Below, in pieces: positions 1-11,254 of a stretch of DNA of 64,000 nt. The DNA is from Orychophragmus violaceus. Its lineage: Eukaryota; Streptophyta; Magnoliopsida; Brassicales; Brassicaceae. The DNA is taken from positions 77,259,823-77,323,822 of the forward strand of contig CM058239.1 in the NCBI GenBank assembly GCA_030180135.1. The letters run 5' to 3'. A program made the translations under genes and the position numbers. The notes under the pieces are model-generated. The model searched no databases. It was not told the origin of the DNA and saw only the letters and a list, made by a program, of their open reading frames with translations. Every line of letters starts with the position of its first letter. Positions within the stretch are counted from its first letter, which is position 1.

Positions 1-1211
1 ATGTGCTACTAATGATCTTTAAGGAAGCTCTACACTCGTGTTCCGACGACATTGAGTTGCCCCGATAAGTAGTTTTCTTGTTGGACAGGTTTAAGGACGC
101 TACCCAGACGGCCAACCTCTTCTTCAAGGAAGTGGTAAGACTGCACTGACTGCCCTGGACCATCGTCTCGGACCGCGACCCGACCTTTTTAGGTCACTTC
201 TGGAGGACGCTCTGGAGGAAGCTTGGTACCAAGCTCCTGTTCTCAAAGACTTGCCACCCACAGACGGACAGACAGACTGAGGTCGTGAACCGCACCCTCT
301 CAGCCCTTCTAAGGACCACAGTCGGTAAAAATTTATCAAGTTGGTTAGATTTTATTCCATTTGTTGAGTTCGCTTATAACAATGCTAACCACTCTGCTAC
401 TAAGATGTCCCCTTTTGAGATTGTTTATGGGTTTAAACCAGAGACGACACTTGACCTGAAGCCATTACCAGCACTGGATTTTATCAACCTGGACGGAGAG
501 CGCCAGGCCGAGGCCGTTTCCAAGCTACACCAGACGGTCAAGGAGAACATCAAGAAGAAGACGGCCCAATACAAGAAGAAGGCCGAAAAGCACATGAAGG
601 AGGTCAACATCCAGCCAGGCGATTGGATTTGGGTCTACATGCGGCCTGAACGGTTCGAAAACAAAAGAAGATCAAAGCTTGCCCCACGTGGAGATGGACC
701 ATTCCGAGTGCTGAAGAAGATTAACGAAAATGCCTACCAATTGGACCCCCCAGGTGAGATGAGTATATCGTCGAGTATTAATATTACTGATTTTTCTCCT
801 TATTGTGCAGGTGATACCATTCTGAGGCCAGAACCTTCTCAAAGGGGAGGGAATGATGAGGACATTGGATTGACTGACCATGAGCCCGACGAGCAGGACG
901 GACCGTGCTCGACCATGAGGTTGGTCGACCAGTTCCCGACAATGCGGAGCGTACCGAGGACGCGGTCTGGACAGAGACAGCTCCGAGACGACTTCAACAA
1001 AGCTATGGAACAGCTGATCTCCAGGACGAGCATAGAGGATATCACGACCCAGCTGGACCAACTTGACCATGGCCAGCCTGTTCTGAACCAGTTGGCCCAG
1101 AAGATGATCAAGACCGAAGCCGTCGACCCACTCGACCCAACCATCCCATGGTCTCTACACCGGACGATCATACTGACCATGATCTTCAGCATCGAGTCAG
1201 ACGAGTTCTAG
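1..1211 (+). pseudogene. Ty3/gypsy pol fragment: integrase core C-terminus plus C-terminal extension
   Basis: Remnant of a gypsy polyprotein. The visible parts are the integrase segment around IVSDRD (about 165-185), then the typical NNANHSATKMSPFE motif (from about 378), a basic helix-rich stretch and a GDWIWVYMRPERF motif (about 619-660), followed by APRGDGPFRVLKKI. The frame is open from about 285 to 1211 but has stops upstream, for example a TGA at about 147-149. Upstream, the text joins a pre-RT segment (LLDRFKDA) directly to integrase (TQTANLFFKEVV), so RT and RNase H are deleted. The frame crosses the polypurine tract and runs about 350 bases into the LTR. It is a near-copy of the element at 6383-7600 and is not a host gene. 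Confidence 0.9.
841..853 (+). other. Polypurine tract of gypsy element (copy 1)
   Basis: The purine run AAAGGGGAGGGAA lies immediately before the TGATGAGGAC start of the 3' LTR. This is where plus-strand priming occurs in LTR retrotransposons. The same tract is at 7221-7233. Confidence 0.85.
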
Positions 1212-1808
1212 ATCGGTCTGCCTCTGGACCGAAGATCATACTCTTTTTCCCTTGTGAGGTTTTGTCCCAAATGGGTTTTCCTCACAAGGTTTTTAACGAG
1301 GTGATCTAAGGCCCGCCCATTAGAGGGACATGCTGGCCATTTTGATATTTTTCTAAGTCTTTTTCCTTTCTAGTTTTATTTTCCTTTCTTTATTTCAAAC
1401 ATTTCGACCGGCCCATTTTGTCCCACCTTTGGTACTCGGTTATGAGAGTAATTAAACTCTCTCTTTTGTTTAATAGAAGCGAACCAAGTTTTTAGTAAAA
1501 AGAAACCCTAGTGGTTGCGCCGATCTCTCTCTCTCTCTCTCTCTCTTCTTGCGTGGTTGCCCCTTGTAAATTGAGATCTCTTGTTACTCTTGCTTACTTG
1601 TTCATAATACTCAAAGTGCTCTTGCTAAAAGCTTAATAGACCATCGACCACCCATTGACAAAGAAGAGAGCACCCCCGGCCAGCTTCTTTGTTCCATCGA
1701 CCACCGCTCGCCCATCGTCCCGCTCGCTACTCGTTCGACCACCGCCCGACCCACGTCCCGCTCGTAGCTTTTCGACCACCCGACCACGCCCGATACCATC
1801 TTACATCA
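854..1808 (+). repeat. 3' LTR of gypsy element (copy 1)
   Basis: Starts TGATGAGGAC and ends ACATCA, directly followed by CAAAT (1809-1813), which matches the target duplication of the second copy. It is about 955 bp and collinear with the LTRs at 3124-4028 and 7234-8174. It contains the C-terminal part of the pol frame (to 1211) and a CT microsatellite. The region near 1440-1500 (ATTAAACTCTCTC) is a plausible promoter, but no clear TATA box was proven. Confidence 0.88.
1524..1546 (+). repeat. (TC)n microsatellite in LTR
   Basis: An almost pure CT run, longer here than in the other two LTR copies (near 3797 and 7906), so it varies in length between otherwise near-identical LTRs. Confidence 0.9.
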
Positions 1809-2281
1809 CAAATGGTGTACAAATGATGTTATATCAACTTCCGAGACATAGACTTTGTTTGTCCTCAACCAAAACAGAGATCAAAGTTAGGAAAGAAGTT
1901 TGAAAAGCGGGGATTTCGCATGGTAATTTCACACAAGCTAAGTGACCGTCCTTCTAAACCATAACCATGGATATGCATCAACATAAACTCAGTCTAGAAA
2001 GCTTTTACTGCAGTCATGCAACAATAGTCGTTAATGCCATCATATAGAATTAAAACTATCGAGACTACAAATCCAGTCAACTAGCTCTCTACATTCATTA
2101 ATGATGTATGTGAATTTCTCATGAAAAGACTTAACCAGGACTAACGAGGCTATGTATCAAAGGTATTTTTAAGGTGCGGCTAAATGTGTTTTGGGTTACT
2201 GTTTTTCGGAAAAATCCTAGATATCGCGTAAAAGCGCAAGAGAAGTCGAAAGTCTTGATATCCATAGCTCTTAATCACTAC
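1809..2281. repeat. Duplicated flank of gypsy insertion (copy 1)
   Basis: About 470 bp nearly identical to 8175-8647, with only scattered substitutions. Both copies lie directly downstream of the same LTR end and begin with the CAAAT target repeat. Similarity stops abruptly after AATCACTAC at 2281/8647. No coding potential was recognised. Confidence 0.85.
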
Positions 2282-3118
2282 CATATGGGCCATACCAATG
2301 TAGAACCTATCAAAATTTCCCTAAAATCTAACAAGATAACTACTCAGATTTCAAAAAAAGAAATCACAATAAATACTTGCATTCAATAAATAAATAATAA
2401 AATAAACTTGTACATAGGGTTTTGGATCTTAGTTCGGACAATCTCAGGACTAGATCCCTAGAATACCAAAAAACTACTTAAAGACTAAGAAAACTAGAAA
2501 ACTAGTTAGAAACTTTTAGAAGTGATTGTAGAGGTGATGGTTTGAGAGGAGATGGGTGACTCTCCTTATATAGGGGCTAAGAACCCTTGATTTTCCTTGA
2601 ACTTTCTTTGTGGGACTTTTAACTCTTTTAGGTGGGCTTAAGTTGGCAAAAATGGCCAAAATCAAGCTCAAAGTCGGTTGTCTTTGGATGTGGATTGGCC
2701 GCGGTTGCGAACCTAAAGTCACGGCTAGAGGTACTTCGGCTGTGGTTTGGGATGCTCAGATTGTGTCCAGGTGGCCTTCCTCATTGCATTGGTTGGCTGA
2801 AGTCGGGGGGATGCTCAGTTGTTGGCTGGGTCTTTTTGCTCGAAATGACTCTTGAGATCTAACTGTTAAATTTCTCCAAAAAAGTTGTTATTCGTTGGTG
2901 GTAGATCTTTCTGTCTTGTGTCCAGATTTGAGCGTGATCTATAGTGAGAAGGTCTCTATTTGATTTGGAACTTATGACGGAAAGTGTCGCTGTCAAAATA
3001 TCACTTTCTGACTTGTTTTGCCCTCTTTTCCTGAAAAGCCATATAAAAATGTGGAAATCACTTGAAAACCATTAAAAAACACGCTATAACATCATTTAAA
3101 GGATATAAAAATGATAGA
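2282..3118. other. Unassigned intergenic sequence
   Basis: No recognisable gene. It holds short open frames only (for example near 2610-2860) with no family motif. The reverse strand has a TATA-like CTATATAAGGAG near 2560-2575, which may belong to an old LTR or promoter in minus orientation. This stretch is the immediate 5' flank of the gypsy insertion at 3124. Confidence 0.5.
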
Positions 3119-3123
3119 CAAAT
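3119..3123. repeat. Target site duplication, left (CAAAT)
   Basis: CAAAT directly before the TGATGAGG start of the 5' LTR, matched by CAAAT at 8175-8179 after the 3' LTR. Five bp is the usual size for gypsy insertions. Confidence 0.85.
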
Positions 3124-4028
3124 TGATGAGGACATCGGATTGACTGACCATGAGCCCGACCAGCAGGACGGACCGGGCTCGACCATGAGGTTTGTCGACC
3201 AGTTTCCGACCATGCGGAGCGTACCGAGGACGCGGTTTGGACAGAGACAGCTCCGAGATGAGTTCAACAAAGCTATGGAACAGCTGATCTCCAGGACGAG
3301 CATAGAGGATATCACGACTTAGCTGGACCAGCTTGACCATGACCAGCCTATTTTGAACCAGTTGGCCGAGAAGATGATCAAGACCAAAGTCGTCGACCCA
3401 TTCGACCCGACCATCCCATGGCCTCTACTCCGGATGATCAGACCGAACATGATCTTCAGCATCGAGTCAGAAGAGTTCTAGACTGGTCTGCCTCTGGACC
3501 GAAGATCATACTCTTTTTCCCTTGTGAGGTTTTGTCCCAAATGGGTTTTCCTCACAAGGTTTTTAACGAGGTGATCTAAGGCCCGCCCATTAGAGAAACA
3601 GGCCGGCCATGTTGCTATTTTCTAAGTCTTTTTCCTTTCTAGTTTTATTTTCCTTTCTTTATTTCAAACATTTCGACCGGCCCAATTTTGGTCCACCTTT
3701 GTACTCGGTTATGAGAGTATTTAAACTCTCTCTTTTGTTTAATAGAAGTGAAGCAAGTTTTTAGTGAAAAGAAACCCTAGTGATTGCACCGAAATCTCTC
3801 TCTCTCCTTGCGTGGTTGCCCCTTGGAAATTGAGATCTCTTGTTACCCTTGCTTGCGTGTTCATAATACTCAAAGTCCTCTTGCTAAAGCATAGCAGACC
3901 ATCGACCACCCATTGACAAAGAAGAGAGCGCCGCCGGCCAGCTTCTTTGTTCCATCGACCACCGCTCTCCCCACGTCCCGCTCGTAGCTTCTCGACCACC
4001 CGACCACACCCAATACCATCTTACAACA
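3124..4028 (+). repeat. 5' LTR of gypsy element
   Basis: Begins TGATGAGGAC, ends TTACAACA, and is followed after TC by the primer-binding site. It is about 905 bp, somewhat diverged from the 3' LTR at 7234-8174 (for example a TAG in the pol-like frame at 3320-3322 and a shorter CT run), which suggests an insertion that is not recent. Confidence 0.9.
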
Positions 4029-4030
4029 TC

Positions 4031-4042
4031 TGGTATCAGAGC
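4031..4042 (+). other. Primer-binding site, initiator tRNA-Met type
   Basis: TGGTATCAGAGC two bases after the 5' LTR. This is the standard plant LTR-retrotransposon primer site complementary to the 3' end of initiator tRNA-Met. Confidence 0.92.
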
Positions 4043-4656
4043 TTAGGCTCTTGGACCACTCTGGTTGATTCTGAACTTTACTCATTTTCGTCTCTAGTTT
4101 GTTTATTTGCTTCCTATATAACCGAAAATCCATAAAAAGTTGTTAGCTTGCTTGTTTCTCTTTCGGCCTAGCCTAATTGTGCTCTTGATTAATTTTGTTC
4201 AGATTAGGCTCGGGTGTTTTAAGTTGTTTCTGTTTATTTGTTGCTTTAAAAACTGAAAACCAAAAAGAAAGAAATCGCTAGGTTTATAGGATTTGAGACC
4301 GGCCATAAGTTAGCCCTAGGTTGCTCTCGGTTTAATTTCTTTATCACTTGCAAATTGAAGTGTTCTTTTCTGTTTTGTTGTTGCATTCATCTTTTGTTTT
4401 TTTTTAAATGAACTTGCTAGACGGCCTCATAGATCATATAATTGCATTAGGGTTTTAAGAGCGCATTCGGTTAGCCTTTTTCTTTTATAGTTTGATTAAG
4501 TTCAGGATCGATTACTTTTGCATCTTTTCCTTTTGTTGAGTTGCATATCGACTTTCCATTTTTGGAACTGGCCGATTTCCCTTTTCCTTATTTGGTTGCC
4601 CTTGCTATTTTCCATTCGAATTTGACTGCTTGATAAGTGCGTGCAGGACATAGGAC
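4043..4656 (+). other. Gypsy untranslated leader
   Basis: About 610 bp of T-rich non-coding sequence between PBS and gag start. No long frame and no further feature is visible. Confidence 0.7.
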
Positions 4657-5971
4657 ATGGAAGAGGATCAAGCTAACCCACCCGACCTTACCCCCCTCTT
4701 GGCCACGATACAGACCATAGGAGTCAGACTCGACCGTCTGCAACGGCCCGTCGACCAGAAGCCGCGACCTGACGGCCCACAATTTCGACCCGACCAGCGC
4801 CACAGACGTGCGGGGCGAGCAGCAGACCACCAGGACGTCCGACTGGACGATACAGACGACGACATGGATGACCTCGACGATGAACGACGCGATCAAAACC
4901 CTCGCCCACACTACCAGCACGATCCAAACCACTGCGGTCGCATACACGACCAAGAGGTACAACGTCCACATTTTAATAACGTTAAGTTAAAACCACCTAC
5001 TTTTGCACGCAAGGTGGACCCGGTGGCTTATCTGGACTGGGAACAAGAGAATGGAGCACATCTTCGACTACTATGCGTACAATGACCGTAGGAAGATCGC
5101 CCTAGCTGCGGTCCAGTTCACAGGACACGCCCTATCATGGTGGGATCAAGACATCTCGGAACGTAGACGACACCATCACGACCAGATCGCCACCTGGGCC
5201 GACATGATATACCACTTAAGGCGAAGGTACGTCCCAACTCATTTCCATAGATATTTACAAAAGCAATTCCGTAAATTGGCTCATGGAAACAAGATGGTCG
5301 AAGAATACTTCGAGGAGTTTGAGCAACTACGGAACCGACTGAAGCTGAACGACTCAAAGGAAACTCTGATGAACCAATTTGTGGACGGACTGCACGACCG
5401 GATCACCCAGAAGGTCGAGATTCAACCTTACCACGACATGTACGAGCTTCTGCATCTGAGTATCAAGGTTGAACATCATAACAAGCGGAAGGCCGCAACC
5501 ACGAACGGGCCCCGGACCAACACGACCTGGTCGACACCGTCGCTCCGACCCATCGACAAAGGTAAGGCGATCGAGGTCGAGCCATGGTTCAAGAAGCCGA
5601 CCACCGAGGCTCCCAAGTTCAACCGAACATACGCAGGTAAGTTCCCTAGTACGTCCCGTTCTAGAGATATCACCTGTTTTAAATGCTAGGGTAAGGGACA
5701 CATGGCTCGGGACTGCCCAAACCAACGAGCCATGATCATGAACGAGGCTGGTGAGTATGAGTCTCAAGACGAACATGAAGAGGAGGACGAGGAGACTCCC
5801 GAACCGGGAACGCCCATAGAATATCCCGATTCCGGAAAATTGCTGGTGATGCGGAGAGCCCTCAGCGCCTTGGTCGACCCCGAGACGGTTCAACGGGAAA
5901 CAATTTTCCACACTCGCTGCACCGTGAACAATAAGGTATGTACCCTTAATAGACGGTGGATCATGTACTAA
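4657..5971 (+). pseudogene. Gypsy gag (retrotransposon gag domain plus CCHC knuckle), broken
   Basis: Capsid-like gag protein that would package element RNA. It starts at the ATG of MEEDQANPPDL. An acidic linker (DDTDDDMDDLDDE) is followed by the gag domain (LDWEQ, FTGHALSWWDQD, YFEEFEQLRNRLKL) and a CCHC zinc knuckle near 5678-5715. A frameshift at about 5045 moves the frame, and a TAG at 5687-5689 interrupts the knuckle between CFKC and GKGHMARDC. The frame then continues to 5971. A gag relative with the same order is at 30247-31115. Non-functional as it stands. Confidence 0.9.
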
Positions 5972-6190
5972 CGTCGCTAGCAGGAATATGGTCGATAAAC
6001 TTGGCCTTCAAGGAACAAAACATCCCCGACCATACCAGCTTCGATGGAGGAACGACAATACGAAGATACGGATCGTTAACTAAGTGACCATTCCGTTTAG
6101 CGAGGAAGATACCACGATCAAGTGGTCTGTGACGTTGTGCCAATGCAAGTCGGCCACTTGCTTCTAGGATGACCATGACAATTCGACAAG
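5953..6190 (+). pseudogene. Gypsy aspartic protease remnant
   Basis: Translation from 5953 reads DGGSCTNVASRNMVDKLGLQ, a protease-like start seen in plant gypsy polyproteins. It then continues through a segment containing NDNTKIRIV and VPMQVGHLLLG in changing frames. Several frameshifts separate it from gag. No intact active enzyme is possible. Confidence 0.75.
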
Positions 6191-6196
6191 GAGTCA

Positions 6197-7233
6197 ATGC
6201 ACAATGGACATACCAACCACTACTCGTTCGTCTATGACAAACGGAAGTATCAACTTGCACCGCTCACGCCCCAGGAAGTGCACGAAATGCAACTACGACT
6301 TGCCAAAGATAAAAAGAACAGTAAGCCCAACCTTCTTATCTCATCCCATTCAGTTTCTAGAGCTATTGGCCAGAATACACAGGTGCTACTAATGATCTTT
6401 AAGGAGGCTCTACACTCGTGTTCCGACGACATTGAGTTGCCCCGAGAAGTAGTTTTCTTGTTGGACAGGTTTAAGGACGCTACCCAGACGGCCAACCTCT
6501 TCTTCAAGGAAGTGGTGAGACTGCACTGACTGCCCTGGACCATCGTCTCGGACCGCGGCCCGACCTTTTTAGGTCACTTCTGGAGGACGCTCTGGAGGAA
6601 GCTTGGTACCAAGCTCCTGTTCTCAAAGACTTGCCACCCACAGACGGACATACAGACTGAGGTCGTGAACCGCACCCTCTCAGCCCTTCTAAGGACCACG
6701 GTCGGTAAAAATTTATCAAGTTGGTTAGATTTTATTCCATTTGTTGAGTTCGCTTATAACAATGCTAACCACTCTGCTACTAAGATGTCCCCTTTTGAGA
6801 TTGTTTATGGGTTTAAACCAGAGACGACACTTGACCTGAAGCCATTACCAGCACTGGAGTTTATCAACCTGGACGGAGAGCGCCAAGCCGAGGTCGTTTC
6901 CAAGCTACACCAGACGGTCAAGGAGAACATCAAGAAGAAGACGGCCCAATACAAGAAGAAGGCCGAAAAGCACATGAAGGAGGTCAACATCCAGCCAGGC
7001 GATTGGATTTGGGTCTACATGCGGCCTGAACGGTTCCAAAACAAAAGATGATCAAAGCTTGCCCCACGTGGAAATGGACCATTCCGAGTGCTGAAGAAGA
7101 TCAACGAAAATGCCTACCAATTGGAACCCCCATGTGAGATGAGTATATCGTCGAGTATTAATATTACTGATTTTTCTCCTTATTGTGCAGGTGATACCAT
7201 TCTGAGGCCAGAACCTTCTCAAAGGGGAGGGAA
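6197..7233 (+). pseudogene. Gypsy pol, RT/RNase H deleted, integrase C-terminus
   Basis: The frame from 6197 carries the protease-to-RT linker (KYQLAPLTPQEVHEMQL...PREVVFLLDRFKDA). At about 6477-6483 it passes in frame into integrase (TQTANLFFKEVVRLH), so the whole RT-RNase H block and the integrase N-terminus are absent. Stops follow (TGA at 6527-6529). A second open stretch, 6665-7051, holds the SATKMSPFE and GDWIWVYMRPERF motifs and ends at a TGA at 7049-7051. The same deletion is present at 1-853, so it predates the local duplication. Confidence 0.88.
7221..7233 (+). other. Polypurine tract of gypsy element
   Basis: AAAGGGGAGGGAA directly upstream of the 3' LTR start TGATGAGGAC. Confidence 0.88.
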
Positions 7234-8174
7234 TGATGAGGACATCGAATTGACTGACTATGAGCCCGACGAGCAGGACGGACCGGGCTCGACCATGAGG
7301 TTGGTCGACCAGTTCCCGACCATGCGGAGCGTACCGAGGACGCGGTCTGGACAGAGACAACTCCGAGACGACTTCAACAAAGCTATGGAACAGCTGATCT
7401 CCAGGACGAGCATAGAGGATATCACGACCCAGTTGGACCAACCTGACCATGGCCAACCTGTTCTGAACCAGTTGGCCCAGAAGATGATCAAGACCGAAGC
7501 CGTCGACCCACTCGACCCGACCATCCCATGGTCTCTACACCGGACGATCATATTGACCATGATCTTCAGCATCGAGTCAGACGAGTTCCAGACCGGTCTG
7601 CCTCTGGACCGAAGATCATACTCTTTTTCCCTTGTGAGGTTTTGTCCCAAATGGGTTTTCCTCACAAGGTTTTTAACGAGGTGATCTAAGGCCCGCCCAT
7701 TAGAGAGACATGCTGGCCATTTTGCTATTTTTCTAAGTATTTTTCCTTTCTAGTTTTATTTTCCTTTCTTTATTTCAAACATTTCGACCGGCCCATTTTG
7801 TCCCACCTTTGGTACTTGGTTATGAGAGTATTTAAACTCTCTCTTTTGTTTAATAGAAGCGAACCAAGTTTTTAGTAAAAAGAAACCCTAGTGGTTGCGC
7901 CGATCTCTCTCTCTCCTTGCGTGGTTGCACCTTGGAAATTGAGATCTCTTGTTACTCTTGCTTACTTGTTCATACTACTCAAAGTGCTCTTGCTAAAGCT
8001 TAATAGACCATCGACCACACATTGACAAAGAAGAGAGCACCCCCGGCCAGCTTCTTTGTTCCATCGACCACCGCTCGCCCATCTCCCGCTCGCTACTCGT
8101 TCGACCACCGCTCGACCCACGTCCCGCTCGTAGCTTCTCGACCACCCGACCACGCCCGATACCATCTTACATCA
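7234..8174 (+). repeat. 3' LTR of gypsy element
   Basis: About 941 bp, TGATGAGG to ACATCA, followed by CAAAT. Closer to copy 1 (854-1808) than to its own 5' LTR at several sites, as expected if copy 1 arose by duplication of this locus. The pol-like frame from 7088 stays open to 7684. Confidence 0.9.
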
Positions 8175-8647
8175 CAAATGGTGTACAAATGATGTTATAT
8201 CAACTTCCGAGACATAGATTTTGTTTGTCCTCAACCAAAAAAGAGATCAAAGTTAGGAAAGAAGTTTGAAAAGCGGGGATTTTGCATGGTAATTTCACAC
8301 AAGCTAAGTGACCGTCCTTCTAAACCATAAACATGGATATGCATCAATATAAACTCAGTCTAGAAAACGTTTACTACAGTCATTCAAAAATAGTCGTTAA
8401 TGCCATCATATAGAATTAAAACTATCGAGACTACAAATCCAGTCAACTAGCTCTCTACATTCATTAATGATGTATGTGAATTTCTCATGAAAAGACTTAA
8501 CCAGGACTAACGAGGCTATGTATCAAAGGTATTTTTAAGGTGCGGCTAAATGTGTTTTGGGTTACTGTTTTTCTGAAAAATGCTAAATATCGCGCAAAAG
8601 CGCAAGAGAAGTCGAAAGTCTTGATATCCATAGCTTTCAATCACTAC
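8175..8647. repeat. Duplicated flank of gypsy insertion (copy 2)
   Basis: Begins with the target repeat CAAAT and matches 1809-2281. No gene seen. The following 8648-8759 shows nothing recognisable. Confidence 0.85.
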
Positions 8648-8759
8648 TCTTTGCACAAGTCAGCTACATGTTACTCGTTCTAGACTTCTTCATATTTCTT
8701 CCCCCATAATTTGATGTTTCTATGGGGTCTTTGTTGAAACGGCTCCAAGACTTCTCTAT

Positions 8760-9190
8760 CTCTAGTAGAAAACAGCGTTTTTGCGACTGGACCTTGCGAC
8801 TATACTTGTAGTCGTAACATATGGCCACTATTAGGGGACAACATTGCTACTATTTTGCGACAACGGATATATGGACGTGTATTAGTCGCTTATATACGAC
8901 CAAAAATGATTGTCGCTAATTTAGTCGTCGATTTATGACTGATTAACAACCATTGTCGAGACCGGAATCAATAGTCGCGGGCTAGTCGGTGATATGGCGA
9001 CTATTTTTACGTCTGATGTTAAGAGTCATAGAAAAATCGCGAATTGGTCAGTACATGGGCGACTAATTCGCTACTTTAGGTATAATAGTAACCAAGTCGT
9101 TTATTTGTCGCTATTGATACGACTAATATTCTACTCATTAGTCGTGTCGCAAAGTAGTCGGGTATGGGTCGTATCATATAGTATTTTTGG
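8760..9190 (+). mobile_element. Degenerate CACTA-type end with TAGTCG subterminal repeats
   Basis: CTCTAGTAGAAAACAGCG followed by TTTTTGCGACTG aligns with the clear CACTA terminus at 45443 (CACTACAAGAAAATAGCG then TTTTCACGACTG), with a few mismatches including the outermost bases. It is followed by about 400 bp dense in TAGTCG/CGACTA words in both orientations, the usual subterminal transposase-binding repeats. No matching opposite end was found, so it is a truncated or decayed element. Confidence 0.6.
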
Positions 9191-9900
9191 ATTTAGTAAT
9201 AATAATATGGGTCTTCAGGAGTCCATGCATATGATGTGTTATTGAATGAAAACTTTAAATGTGCAAAATACTTTTATTGTCGTATCACAAATGAAATATA
9301 TACTTTGATATTTGAATTTAACAATAACCAAATTGATCAGGGTCGGATTCTATATGCTATTTAAATAATGTAATAAAAAGGAGATTACGATATATAGTGG
9401 ACATAAATGTTGTAAACATTAACGACAAATGTGTTTTTAAAGAAACATAAAGACGATCAACATATCATCTAACCCAAAAAATAACAAAGTTTAATATATA
9501 AGGTCTTCTAAAATAGGTACATAATTTAGAAGATATTGAACCAGGACATAATTTCTTCATGATATTGGTCAGGTACCGGATTTGGAAAGCTACAAAATAG
9601 AAAACGATATGTATGAATTCCGGAAAAGATATTAAGCATATTACATAATGAGTTGCATTAGGTTTATGACCAAAACTATTGAGAAATCCATTAAAGTCCG
9701 CATTGTTGGTTTTGATCGTACACAATCGTTGACATCCCTTCTTCTCCTTTGAGCCAAGTTACACCTAATTAAATAAATTTTATACGTACACCATTAAAAT
9801 TTTAAACAATATAGAAATCAAATGTATCATCAATCCTAAACCCAAACATGTAATAGACCATGAGATTATTATATAAAAAAAACTAAATTGAATTTCTAAT

Positions 9901-10834
9901 CTTACCCATTTCGTGCTTCCTGTAGAAGCACCGAAGAATCACAAAGAGATGTCTATCAGCATCCTTCAAAAACCTTTCTATTAGTTCCTTAGAGTCTTCC
10001 CCGATAAATAAACACCGAAGACTCCGGAGGCTAGAAAAATGTATTTTCAATTTCTATTATCAAAGACAAACAACAAAACCTTTGTGAGGAAGATTATAGG
10101 AATTTGTTTAACTAACCTTAGGTCGCGAATTATAAATTGCAGCTTTGGTCTTGTCCAATAAGGTTGAAGGTTTCCAACATGTGTAACAACACCAAGGACA
10201 ACTATAATAGAAAAAAAAATCATTTAGAAAACTATACCTTAATCTATTTAGTTAAAAATATAATGTCTACCACACATGCAAATAACATGATTAATATAAT
10301 CCGATAAAGGAAACAAATGTATAGACTAAAAGTTACCTATAGGGTATTCATCACAGACTCTCCCATCTAATATATCCGGAAACGATTCAAATTGCATAAA
10401 ATGACCTTCCGGAATATTATCATAAGTGAGGCAGAAAGATGTGTTTAACCAAAATATGAGCTTGAAATCTAGAGGGTCAACGACACATATTACGGTGCTT
10501 GTACAACTCGAGCATTCACAAGTTTAAACCAACGACCCTCACACCATGTATAGAAACAGAATTTTTCAATAAAAGAGACAGGAATAGTTGCCTCTATTTT
10601 CATACCCTAAATCAATAAACGAATACCTTAATAAAACATGCAATAACCCAATAAATAAAACAGATTATAGAGTCAAAGAAAGATTACTTCCTCATCGACC
10701 GAAATCATTTGGATTATTGGTTCTCCAATGGATGAAACACACATCCAAACACACAAAAGAAGAACTTTTAGGTCCCAAAAGCAAGGAATGAAGTTGTTGA
10801 TTTGAGAAATTTTTCTGAAAATCTGTGGAGCCAT
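9901..10834 (-). pseudogene. RPA70-like OB-fold protein relic (Helitron/DUF223 type)
   Basis: Read on the minus strand from the ATG at 10834. Exon 1 encodes MAPQIFRKISQINNFIP...IIQMISVDEEV and matches the first OB-fold of plant replication-factor-A-like proteins. After a probable intron a second piece reads GMKIEATIPVSF...CEGRWFKLVNARVVQAP (about 10608-10495). After stops there follow LDFKLIFWLNTSFCL...DILDGRVCDEYPIG and VVLGVVTHVGNLQPYWTRPK (about 10205-10130). The order is that of the single-strand-DNA-binding OB folds. Stops and frameshifts make it a pseudogene. Two relatives occur at 49676-51544 and 59237-59383. It could be Helitron-derived or an independent DUF223 gene. Confidence 0.65.
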
Positions 10835-11254
10835 GGTTGAGAATTGGAGAAATTTTCGCAGAAATTAGCTTGAAAAGAAGTTTTTTTTTCTATCAGTAAG
10901 CGGTAGGAAAATGAAGCATCTAGGGTTTTAAAATTAAATAGTTTCCCAAATTGGTGAGTAAAAGGTCTGAAGCACTAAAATAAAACCTTTGAATTAATAA
11001 TAGTAAAATGTGTAAAAATTAGAACTCACAACCCTTGGTTTAGAAAAACTATTTGGGCCACAACCGCTAATGATATTTTTTAATAATGACGATTTGGTTT
11101 CAAATCACACTTATCCATGTCAATAAGCACGATTCAAAACTTCATATTCTCGATAAACTTCCTAATACACTGGTTTGTCTTTTTGTCGTTTGCTTTGGTG
11201 TAGCCTCAGAGACATAGAACCGTGCACTGGTTTTTGTCTTTTGTTCTCTTGCAG
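10835..11254. other. AT-rich intergenic stretch
   Basis: No gene recognised. This is the 5' side of the minus-strand RPA-like relic and would hold its promoter, but no clear TATA box or repeat was identified. Confidence 0.4.

Larger units (their letters stand above)
3124..8174 (+). mobile_element. Ty3/gypsy LTR retrotransposon, internally deleted
   Basis: A 5.05-kb element with a 5' LTR (3124-4028), PBS, leader, gag, protease remnant, integrase C-terminus, PPT and 3' LTR (7234-8174). It is flanked by a perfect 5-bp target duplication CAAAT (3119-3123 and 8175-8179). RT, RNase H and the N-terminal part of integrase are missing, so it cannot replicate on its own proteins. The gag and protease frames also carry stops and frameshifts. 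The gag type, the TGGTATCAGAGC primer site and the integrase C-terminal motifs place it in Ty3/gypsy; I did not assign a clade. Confidence 0.92.

Noticed and set aside
672..1192. Long minus-strand open frames over the gypsy pol/LTR
   Set aside because: They are antisense shadows of the conserved plus-strand polyprotein frame; no family motifs on the minus strand.
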